A stretch of DNA of 64,000 bases from contig WNNJ02002318.1 in the NCBI GenBank assembly GCA_012934845.2, forward strand, positions 143,507 to 207,506. The letters are read 5' to 3'. Shown one piece after another: positions 12,230 to 22,400 of the stretch. How positions within the stretch are numbered: position 1 is the first letter of the stretch; the number at the start of each line of letters is the position of its first letter. The notes under the pieces are model-generated. The model did no database searches, was not told the origin of the DNA, and saw nothing but the letters and a program-made list of their open reading frames with translations. Both the position numbers and the translations under genes were made by a program. Source of the stretch: Pomphorhynchus laevis. Lineage: Eukaryota; Acanthocephala; Palaeacanthocephala; Echinorhynchida; Pomphorhynchidae.

Positions 12230-13270
12230 TAATAACATTTCTTTGCTTGTCGACATCCCTTCCACAATGACCTTGCGGGGCCCCACAAGGTTCAGTCCTA
12301 GGTCCCTGCTTTTCTCTCTTCTACTTAGCGATCTCTCTCCGTTTATCAAACCTTATTCCGTTAACGTCATGTAATACGCCGATTACATCCTTATACATGT
12401 TCATGCACCCGCACATCGCATACACGATATCTCAATTCCTGCCTACAACTGTCTTCCTTCTATTTAAAAACGTTTCTTCTATATTCGTCTCGTTCTAAAC
12501 CCAGACAAGTCCAAAATAAATGCGGATGCTCCTTCATCAACCTAACATATCTCCTCCCCTTGTATCTTTGCTTCCTCGATCATCCCCATAGTCCACAATC
12601 TCAATTTCGTAGGATTCCATTTCGATGATTACCTTTCCCTTAAACTATTTGTCCGCGACAAGATCGCTCGTCTAACTTAATTCTCCGTGACATCAGCCGT
12701 ATTCGCTCCCTTATCGACTTCCGTTCTTTTATGTATCTTATTTCATCGTTTCTCTTCCCTAAAATCGATTACTGCCTCAGCCTTTTCGCTAATTCTCCAA
12801 AATCCATCATCCTACCCCTACAACGCATAATCAACTTCGCCGTTCGAGTGCTCCTACATATCCGTCGCTTTGACAACACATCCACATATATTGCCTAACT
12901 CTCCTGGTCCACCATTCACATTCAACTCCGTCTTCTCGTATTTTTTCATCTCATCGCTGTCGGCTCCCCATTGTTCATCAACCACTCTTTTTTTGACGAC
13001 ACTCGCCCACCTCTCTATCGTTGCGTTCCCGTAATTCCCTCATACTCTACATTCCCAATTACTCTAACAACTACAGTCTCCGATCATACTTCAACGCAGC
13101 CGCTAGCCTGGAATCAGCTATTTTCCGACATCCGCCGCTCTCCCTCCTTTATCACATTCAAATACCTTTTCGTACCCACCTTCTCGACACATGATTTAGA
13201 TTTTTGTTTTTTGTTGTTGTTGTGGTCATGTAAGAGTGCGCTGGCACGCATTTGCCACGTAAAAAATCTT
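12230..13270 (+). mobile_element. LINE 3' portion, C/T-rich, decayed
   Basis: From 12270 an RT remnant reads around QGSVLGP, then FSLLLSDLSPF, a YAD box near 12372 and KIDYCLSLFANSPKSIILPLQRIINFAVRVL (12765-12860), the usual post-RT block. It ends in WNQLFSDIRRSPSFITFKYLF. The end is marked by a conserved stretch TGTGGTCATGTAA followed by GCACGCATTTGCCACG (13222-13260), found again at 28450-28490. Many frame changes. Clade uncertain, probably CR1/Jockey group. Confidence 0.65.
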
Positions 13271-13986
13271 TTATATAAATCGATTATCCATTTGAGTTAT
13301 TCACCGATTACCAACATCACAATTACCAACATTGACCGTCGCTTGTTTGTCAACATTATTTGATTTAGAGTGATCATCAATGCCTGTATAACTAGAAATT
13401 AATATGCTACTGTTTAGTTTTGTTTAATGTAAGTCCGTATATAAGTAATCAATGAGTTGATTAAGTTTATCCATTTAGCAGTAAACTCATTTGTAGCCTA
13501 GTGTCACAAAATTCACACATTAAATCACGTTGGTTCAAGGACTCGTCATCAGTCGGATGGACAATGATAATTCAACAAACACAGCTATCGTTATCACAAG
13601 CAACTTGTGTTTCGGTGTATCCAGACATTTGCTCGCTACTAGATTTAACTTCATGAGTTATTTTTTTTGTAGTCTTAGTTATTTTTTGTAGTCATTATGG
13701 TCATAATGTTGTGTATAATTTTATCTTTTATCTTCGATTTAATTGATTGTATAGTTTTATAGCTTAAAATTTTTATAAGTCATTTTTAAAAGATATCCTT
13801 TTCTCAGAATCTGGAATTTTATATCAAAATCTGGAATTTTGAAGCCAATGTCTTTAATTGTATGTTTACACTATTATTAATGAAAGTTTAACGTGATATA
13901 AGTTATAAAATCTTAACAATTATTTATATTTATGTATTATCTAATTATTAAATTTTGATTTATTGATTTAGCATTATTATTTTTAA
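13270..13986. other. AT-rich interval, no gene seen
   Basis: No coding stretch, RNA or long repeat recognised. Composition is AT-rich with scattered homopolymers. Confidence 0.5.
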
Positions 13987-14180
13987 AGAATTATTGGAGC
14001 TGGATCAAATAAAATATATTTTTAGTAATTCGCTAACTTATGTTAGCATCTTCAGAAAATTACCAACTTTCTGAAGATGCTTCTTCAGAAAATTACCAAT
14101 TTTCTGAAGATGCTAACAGAAGTTAGCGAAATATCAAAAAATTTCCTCTTTTATTTGATCCAGCTCCAGTAATTCTTTAT
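13987..14180. repeat. Palindromic PLE end with hammerhead-like cores on both strands
   Basis: Arms begin GAATTATTGGAGCTGGATC (13987 on) and end GATCCAGCTCCAGTAATTC (about 14159-14177). On the + strand CTGAAGA (14104-14110) is followed by GCTAAC-AGAA-GTTAGC and GAAA (14128-14131). The reverse strand carries the same layout (GCTAAC-ATAA-GTTAGC) but its GAA box has drifted. CUGANGA, helix II and GAAA are the core of a hammerhead. No clean helix I or helix III is visible. The layout fits two PLE 3' ends joined head to head. Confidence 0.6.
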
Positions 14181-14349
14181 CAATAATAGATTATTATCAA
14201 CTATTTTAAAAAATGACACCTGACAATTTATTCATTATTTTGAATTATTATCTGAAATTTTAAGAAATATCTTGTGTTTTATCAACTATAAAAATTATTA
14301 TTTTATTTATTTTTATTTATTTATTTTTATTTTACGAAGACTCAGTTTG

Positions 14350-14600
14350 CTAAATTGATTTATTTAATGCAAGTAATATTTTGTGCCGCCAACGTTTTAG
14401 ATACGTGCATTGCTTTAATCGCGATTTGTGATGGCTTTTTAATCGCCAATTCAGGATATTGGCATTTCTTTAACATGCGATTTATTCTTTCATGCTTTTT
14501 CTGTCTATATTCCCATTTCTGCATATCGTCAGGGCCTTTTTGAACGAAGAGCTGGCCGCTAAAATTTTGTATCTATCTGTTATGGGCGTGTTCCAAGGAG
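14350..14600 (-). pseudogene. Coding-like fragment, unrecognised
   Basis: On the reverse strand two overlapping frames show protein-like composition: PHAPTPWNTPITDRYKILAA, then QKWEYRQKKHERINRMLKK and ELAIKKPSQIAIKAMHVSK. The sequence is richer in GC than its surroundings. No family recognised. It could be a LINE piece or a broken host exon. Confidence 0.25.
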
Positions 14601-14614
14601 TAGGGGCATGTGGA

Positions 14615-14960
14615 ATATAAAGTATATTAAAAATCAATTTAAAATCATTAGCGGAAAATTTTTATGGATGGATAATAAATATATACTTTGTATAAGAATA
14701 AGATACTATAAAATTAAATTTCATCAGAGGATATACGTCCTTATATGTATTTGGCCCCGCTGCTATGTTGGGTAGAGGAGTTAGGTGCCGAAACCTCATA
14801 ACATAGCAGTTCCTCCTGATGACCACTGATCCTTATTCTGATACATCGTCTGTTATTTATTAGTCAATTCATAAAAATGACTTTTATTTTAAATTTCAAT
14901 TTTTTATTTAAACGTGATATAAATTATAAAAAATCTTATAACAATTACTTATAACTCATT
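14615..14960 (+). mobile_element. PLE 3' tail fragment
   Basis: Matches the tails at 930-1089, 30450-30700 and, reversed, 50500-50770. It starts at the thumb end and includes the block GATAATAAATATATACTTTG, the ribozyme-like part (14760-14832) and the following GTCTGTTATTTATTAGTCAA. Confidence 0.75.
14760..14832 (+). ncRNA. Permuted hammerhead ribozyme-like motif (order C-A-B), PLE tail
   Basis: Strand C: CTGCTATGTT-GGGT (14760-14773), cleavage-site base A14774, helix I strand GAGGAG (14775-14780). Strand A: TTAGGTGCC, GAAA (14790-14793), then CCTCATAACATAGCAG. Strand B: TTCCTC (14810-14815), CTGATGA (14816-14822), then CCACTGA. Helix III pairs ACCT and AACATAGCAG with GGGT and CTGCTATGTT. 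Helix I pairs GAGGAG with TTCCTC (one G-U). Helix II is weak in this copy. Known hammerheads use the cyclic order B-A-C; this one is C-A-B. Confidence 0.55.
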
Positions 14961-14989
14961 ACTTTTATCACTCAGTAATTATGCTGCTA

Positions 14990-15310
14990 GAGTGAGAACA
15001 TCTTGTAATTGGACGTTTGTAAACAGTGGTATGAAGTCGGATGTTACAAACCAGCATTCGGCTGGGTTAAGAGTTCTGACTAGTTTTGAAAACTCTTGTC
15101 AATTTTCTATGAAAAAATGACTCACTGGTTTACACTGTAAAATTGGCTTGTTAATGAATTTCGCCAACGCGTTGTTAAAACATTTATACAATGCGATTAC
15201 TAGTCTCATTTCCAATTCCGGTTTGCGTATCTTTTGAATGAGATACATGAAACTAAGTGAAGCGTTAGCTGGTCTTAGCGTCTTGTATAAGGCTTCGTCT
15301 AACTGTCTTG
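14990..15310 (-). pseudogene. LINE ORF1-like fragment, reverse strand
   Basis: Reverse-strand reading from about 15250 gives IRKPELEMRLVIALYKCF, LAKFINKPILQCKPVS and then NPAECWFVTSDFI. The pattern resembles the ORF1 region of the I-like LINE at 11463-11825 (ESELRLSFVTSDLALEFTKFINQ, YKPIS) but is a different family or very old. Confidence 0.35.
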
Positions 15311-16091
15311 TATAGAGCTTCGTCTAACTTGCCATGAGATTTTAATCCTATTTATAGTTTATTAAATGCTGACTCATAAACTGACCATAGTTTATGTCGT
15401 TTAAGATAAGAACATTTCCAGTTTTAAATTGTTATGTATTACACAATCTGTCGCTTCAATCAAGTAATGTGATTTATTAAAAATAAAAATATAAGAATTG
15501 TTATAGAGGAAGAATAATAAATTTGTTTACAAAGCAGGAGGTCCTTGTTATAAAAATTCTTTATTTGATTACGATATTTCAATTTTTAAATTTTTATTGC
15601 TACAAAATATGTAGTTTCCTTTAAGTTATCTAACATAAAATCAAATAATTTAAACTAACTATGATGTTTTAAAATCAATAAATGACCAAAAATTCAAAGA
15701 CAAGAGATGAGAGACGCCCAATAGCAATACAGCGGGATTACTACAATGACCTTAAACATAAAAATCGATAGATTAAATGAAAATGGAATACAAAATATGT
15801 AGTTTTTACTTTTAATGTAATTGCTTTTAAATGTATGCATTAGCCTTCAATATATTTTTTAAAGTTTTATATAATCCGGATTTCAATTGTATATAACTTT
15901 CTATTTAAAGCTGTTTTTAAATTTTATATAACTATTTAAAATTTACAAACTAGGTTTTTTAAACTTCAACAAGTTCCATAAACCAGGTGAAACAGATTCC
16001 GATTATTTAAATTTTAAATTAAATTTGCGATTTAATTTACCATAAATTAGTGATACATTAAAGATTTAAGTGAATTAACATAAAAGCTATC
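15310..16091. promoter_or_regulatory. AT-rich region upstream of timeless
   Basis: No coding stretch is visible. This interval should hold the upstream region or a 5' UTR intron of timeless. I see no distinctive promoter element that stands out from the AT-rich background. Confidence 0.3.
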
Positions 16092-16114
16092 TGCTTTTAT
16101 CTTTATTATTACAG
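16092..16114 (+). promoter_or_regulatory. 3' splice acceptor directly before the timeless ATG
   Basis: TGCTTTTATCTTTATTATTACAG is a pyrimidine-rich tract with CAG, placed so that the ATG at 16115 is the first codon after the acceptor. Either a 5' UTR intron ends here or a spliced leader is added in trans. Confidence 0.6.
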
Positions 16115-16441
16115 ATGGATAGTGCGTACGAAAGTCGTACAAATCAGTATTTGATTGATGTTCAAGCAACTCTACATAGCCTTGGTCATTTGAATAACGG
16201 AGTATATGTTCGTGACCCCCAGTGCTCTTGTATTAATTTGCATTATGTTCAGTTATTTATTTCACAGTTATTTTATGTCGTGATTAGTGGCTCTACGAGA
16301 TTTACAAAAGTTTATAATGTCGGATACTGATATACTTTCAGTTAGACGAATGTATCTTCGTTCAAATATTATAAAGAACGATTTAGTATATTTAATGAAA
16401 AACTCAGATGGAAATCACAGTGATTACCCAGTGTCTCTACG
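16115..16441 (+). CDS. timeless: timeless exons 1-2 (residues 1-90): N-terminus
   Basis: Exon 1 (16115-16229) ends at a GTATTA donor; the 58-bp intron ends at TTAG before 16288. The joined protein reads [19 protein letters not shown] then [20 protein letters not shown]. This matches the Timeless start (CSALGY...Y.KEPDC...DLIRYLR.ED....VR). Start chosen because the first ATG sits directly at the acceptor and the family begins here. Confidence 0.9.
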
Positions 16442-19400
16442 GTACGTTTGGATTTTTTTATTGAAACATTCATTTTACAATAACCCGAATTCTCATTTTC
16501 TTGTAATTCAACATATTCAACTAAACTTAAGATCACATATATTTATCGTTATAGAATATTTTATTACTTAAGAATCTACTAATTCTGTTGAGTTTAATTC
16601 AAATTAGATATTTCAAGCAATAGCTTTATTAAATGAACAAAGATGTCATAAAGCTGTAACAATGTAAATCTACGCTTTTGACATAAGAGTGGAAGGTTGA
16701 AAAATATAAAAATATATTAGAATAAATATTTTTATAACAAAATAAATAAAAGTATCTTAGAAGAATTGATTCATCAAAATCTTTTGACATTAATTGTATT
16801 TCATCCCAATTTTCTACAAAACAACCCTTCAATGACAATTTTGCCAAGTAAAATGACATTTATTTTTATAGTCGTTTTCGACAGTCTGTAGAATTTCAAC
16901 AAGAAATTTTATTAAACCGTGACCAATGCTTGAGTACGTTTTATTTGTCTCTGCTGAACTACGATTTTTGTAATTATTTTATGAATTATTATTTATCACA
17001 ATTTAGGCAATTTAATAAAAGCTAATGACTTTCGATCTTGTGAATACTCCCTTGCCATAATTCCCAACGCTTTATTGCCTTTAGTTTATTTAATTTGATC
17101 CTATTTTACAACAGTTTATGAGAAATTTAATCACATTTTTTATGTCAATAATTACATAAATTAACTTAAATTTTAAATACTAAACAAAATGTTATTTAAT
17201 ATATGAATAATAATTAATTAATTAATTAATTAATTTCAAAATGAGATATTTAAACTATCAGAAATGTAGTTTTAAAATAATAACTCATTTGGATGTATAC
17301 AAAATATTTAATTTATTTTAATAATTTTTCAAATATTTAATTTGTTTCTAAATACAGTAACATGAGTAATAAAGTTTTCAAGTATTAGAAAAATATAACA
17401 ATATTGGTCTTGACTTTTATCATTTGTTATAAATGATAAGTGTCATTTATAAATGTTATCATTTATAAATGAAATCACTTATCATTTTTTAAATGCTCTT
17501 AAATGATATTAGGGTTATTGATATAGGGCAATGTTTGCCCTATCCTTACCCAGTTGGAACCTATACCTAGTGCTCCAATATTCTTTCGAGAGTACTTGCC
17601 TGGCAGAAGCAGAGAGATTGGGAAGACGAAGCACATATGCTAAGGTTTTGAGTTTTGTCGGAGTGGGATTATAGATACGATCTTTATAGGTTGTCGAAAG
17701 CAACGCGGTAGCTTGCGAAGAGAGGTAGGAATTAAATTTGGATAAACTCATAACCAACTCGGTGGATGCGTTTGATAGCTGCCTGGAAGAAAGCCACTCT
17801 GATCAGATCAAAGTGGAATTTCTTTCTAAGCAGTGTATCCTCCTCTATCCGCCAGCGAATCAAGTCATGAGAGGTTGACAGATATTGACGCGAGTGCTCC
17901 GTACAGTGGGGTCTTAACAACCACCTCTCATAGAGCAGTAATAAATCGACATTCTTTCAACTGTTCACTAAATGCGACACCGAAAAATATAGTTTTACAA
18001 GTTAATTTGAATAATTAATTTAATTAATTAAAATTAATTAAATCAATTACTTAATTTAATTAAAATTAAACACCGTATTCACTTTCGTCTGATTGTATTC
18101 ATTGCATATTTAATTAATATTTAATTTAAAACTTTATTTTTAATGTAAATTCAGCTTCGAATATAATTATTTTAAACCTAAATAATTTTAATTAGTCAAG
18201 TAAAAATATTTTGTATTTTTATAAATATTTTTATAAAATATTTTTTTTAATAATTTATCATCGTAAGAAAAGTTTTCATGCTCTAAACGAAAAATGCATA
18301 TCCCATTTTAGTAAATCTGCTTTGCTGACGCTAATAATTTTGAAAATGTTTAGTTCACCATGACGTTTTAGACACTTTTGACGTTCTCGAGTATTTATTT
18401 AGTGAAAATTTAATAATTTGAATTTTTATATTAAATAATATAAAAATGTTATAATTATATTTAATAATTTCATAATTAGCGTAATTTGTATTAAATGCTT
18501 ATCGTTGAAATATATATTTTTTAAAGGTTAGTGGCTAATATTACAACAGTTGTTGAAAAGGTGGTAAGCGATCATGACGTTTGGGTTAAGGATTCTCTGC
18601 AAACTTCACTTACCGAATCGATACGAGTCAGTAATTTTTATTCCATAAGGTATGCAATATCTAGTACTCGAATTATTAGGCCTTGCTGGATCAACAACTT
18701 ATCCGAATTATTAGTCAACGTTTAAAACGAATCGTTGCAACTGTAAATATATTTAGTTTTGTTCATATATTTCATTTTATATTTAACTTAATTATCAGAA
18801 GCCTGAAATGAGAAGCACGTCTGATTCCAGTGAATTAACTCATTCGTTACAGCTTATAGTGAACATTCTATCAAATCTGGACTCTGTTGATATTCATGAC
18901 GAGTTCGTGAAGTAAGGTTTTAATTTATGGTTTAAAAAATATTACATCTGGCTAATAATATCCTAAATTATACAATTTTAAAATCGTATAATAAATCAGA
19001 TAATATTTGCTTATTATCTAATAAGATAACTGATAATATTTGCTTATTATCTAATAAGATAACTGATAATATTTGCTTATTATCTGATAAGATAACTGGT
19101 AATATTTACTTATTATCTGATAAGGTAACTAATATGATTTGCTTATTATCCGATAAGATAACTGATAATATTTGCTTATTATCTAATAAAATTATACAAG
19201 TAGGTAACTGATAATATTTGTTTATTATTAATTTGCCTTTTGATTATAATTTGTATTTTATATAAGATTTGCCTATTTAACTGTTATTTATATTCAATAA
19301 GCAAAACATATGTACGTACTTCACAAATATCAGCATAAATATTATTAGCTCAATTAATAACTGATTTGAAATGGAATAAAAATGTTTAAAGTTTAAAGAA

Positions 19401-22400
19401 ATTCATTTGGATAATTTGAGAAAAATATAATTGAAATACATGTAATTTTTCTTCTATTAAAAATATGATAATTTTTGTCTACTTGCATGTCATAAGGTAT
19501 TTAACTGTAATATATGCTAACTATGACCCAATTCAAAAATGAACGTAATCTATATACAATGGAATAAAATAGTTATTAAAAATTAATTTAAAATTTGATT
19601 TAAATAAATAATAATAAGGATTTTGTTAATAACTTTAAATAAATCATTAGATTTGATTTAAAAATATATACTTTAAATGATATTTAATTAGAATCGATCT
19701 ACACACCAAATTTAAACATTTTTGGTAAGACTGATTTTGAACCTAAAATGTATTGTTGTCTTTTAGAGGTACTTTTCAATCTTTTACTCTGCAGATTATA
19801 TTAAAATTAAAATTAATTTTAATTTTAAAATACTGAAATTAATGCTGATGATTGCAGTTACTACTGATTAAACAGTTAAAAGTATCCTTTATATAAAGGA
19901 TGCTTTATATAAAGGATGTATAATATAATATATATATAATATATATTGGATGAATATATAATTTATATATTCATCCAATATATAAATTATATATTTATTT
20001 TTCTAATTCGAGGTATTTATGTTATATTTTATTTTTTTTGTTTTTGTTTAAAATGCATATTTTATGATTTTATTTGGTTGGAATACTTTTGATTAAATTT
20101 TAAAAGTTATTAAGTAACGGAACGGATAATTTGCTTAATAATGACAAAAATTATAAATCATATTTCGCATATTGTTTTATTCGTCAACAGTTGATTGACA
20201 TATGCGCTTCATACTTTTGTTGAAAATATGCACTACATATTTTTAAGCTGTTTTTGTTGACCTTTAAAGAATTTTAACCTGGTCATTACTAAGAAATTAA
20301 TTTCGCACTTTTGCTGATCATTCAGGTCAATCAGTCTCTGAGTAAAGTAATTTAGTAATTTTATAATTTAAAATAATTTTGCTGTTGTAAATTATTTATA
20401 TTATGAAACTAATTTATAATTATTTACCACTGACACTTTTAATTGTTGATTAAAATAATTATTTTAATTATTTTTATATTAATTAAATTGAATACATTTT
20501 ATATCTAATTTAATTTTTTAAATTTTTTGATTGAAAAGTTCATTAGTTGTAAAGGAGTAAGCAGATATGCTATGTATTCTTAAACTCAATGAGAATCATA
20601 CATTTCAAACAGCTACTGATGTCGTCTTCATATGATTTTGAGTTTTAATATTTTACAATTTATTATTTTAAATGATTGAATCATAATTATTTTATACGTT
20701 TTAATGTCGAATTTTAACATTTTAATTAAATTATTAAATTTAATTTATTTCTATTCACTTAAATAGATGTATTTTTGGCTGATTTTGAGAGTGTTCACAA
20801 TTTTTGTATTTGATCAACTGATAAAACTTATTAGTTTAAGTATAAAGATATATTTAAAATATTAAAATAAATATATTAATATATTAAATAAAAATATAAT
20901 TTATTTTTTATTAATTTATTCCTAATTAATTGTAAAACATTTTATTAGCAAATTTTATTACAACATCTTATTAAAACATTTAATTATTCTATTTCATATA
21001 TTTTATCATATTTTTAATAGAACTTGTAATTATTAATTTTAACGTGCCCTCTATATTTTAATATAAAATAATTAAAAAATCCATTTATTTTTTAGAATAT
21101 TATTCAATTGCGAATTCGATGTTATACTTCTTTACGCCTGTAATTCAAACATCAACAACGAGATACTCAATTCTTATAGAATTTTTAACCTTCTTTTAAA
21201 GTATCAAGTAAGTTTATCTAAATTTCATATTTTGCATTAGCGAAATATTTTTTTATCGTTTGCCTTTCTATCTTGTTGTAAACTTTTTTATGTGTGAAAT
21301 TCAGGAATAATTGAGTTATTAATTGTCAATTACTTAATTTATCATTTGATTGATCTTAAATACAAATACAGATGCGAAAGACTGCTTAGTAATCAAATAT
21401 TATTCATCGAAATATTTTATAGCATTGTTTCGCTTTTAAACAAACTTTTCAAAAGTTCAGTTTTTTACCGAACTCTGCTTTTTATAATAAAACTGAATGT
21501 TTTTTTAATATTTTTGAATAATAATTATAAAATTATATTTTATAATAAAATCACTAATAAAATATGTTTTTGAAATAATTTGAAGTTTAAAAGATCAAGG
21601 GTAGACTTCACAGTTAATGGATAGACAGTTAATGTCATAGACTTAATAGCTGTGTCATATAAAATTGCGATAGTAGAAATTTGTTTTGTTTTTAATTTAT
21701 TGTAATATAATTATTAGTCCGCTAAGTGTCTATCCAAGTAGAGATTATACTTTTTACACTTGGAAATGAAAAATTTCGATAATGTTTTAATTTCACACAA
21801 TTATTTAATAAAAAAAGTTTGGGATCTAAAGAACATGCAAACGTCTAAATACAATCTAATATACATACATTCTTACAACGGATTTATGCGAGTACAATGC
21901 TCCGTATGCTACCGGGATTTTATGCCTGTGGCAAGTGGACTTGTTCGGCAGCACGGTCGAGGCTCAACTTGCCCTGGCTCCGGCAAGCCTCCAACGATTC
22001 ACAAACTAAATACAGCAGCTGCCTACTCCAATGGCAATCCAACCGCTTTTCCAAGCCTCCAAAGTTCGTTATCGAGCATGGAACTACTTTGCGAGAACGT
22101 ACGTCTGGTTCGGCGAATACCACGTGCAGCGAGGCCCACAGTAACAACCAAGCTTGTCGAACTAATAAATGCTGTCAACGCTTGCCCGCTAAACAATAAC
22201 CCATAGATGCAACTCCTCGGATTCGCGAAATCAGTCTTGCGCGTGCCCCTAACGAACAGGGGTAACTGTACTGTGTCGCTAGGGTCGACGTTAAAGTCAG
22301 CATGCATGTCGTACGGTCCAGGGGCAATCACAACAACCAGTACACCAAGAACTAAACCTGTATATCGCCGGGATGATCAACTTCGAAACAAGGTTTCTGA

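Noticed and set aside
14789-14822. A normal-order hammerhead in the PLE tail using GAAA followed by CTGATGA
   Set aside because: With GAAA before CTGATGA only 22 nt apart there is no room for helix I and III in the type II order. The pairing partners lie upstream instead, which led to the permuted model.
16629-16859. Reverse-strand 76-codon open frame in timeless intron 2
   Set aside because: AT-driven composition, no motif, no splice logic.
18627-18725. Continuation of timeless exon 3 as an open frame to a stop at 18725
   Set aside because: It would end the protein early. A GTCAGT donor at 18627 and an AG at 18679 restore the phase of the next two exons.
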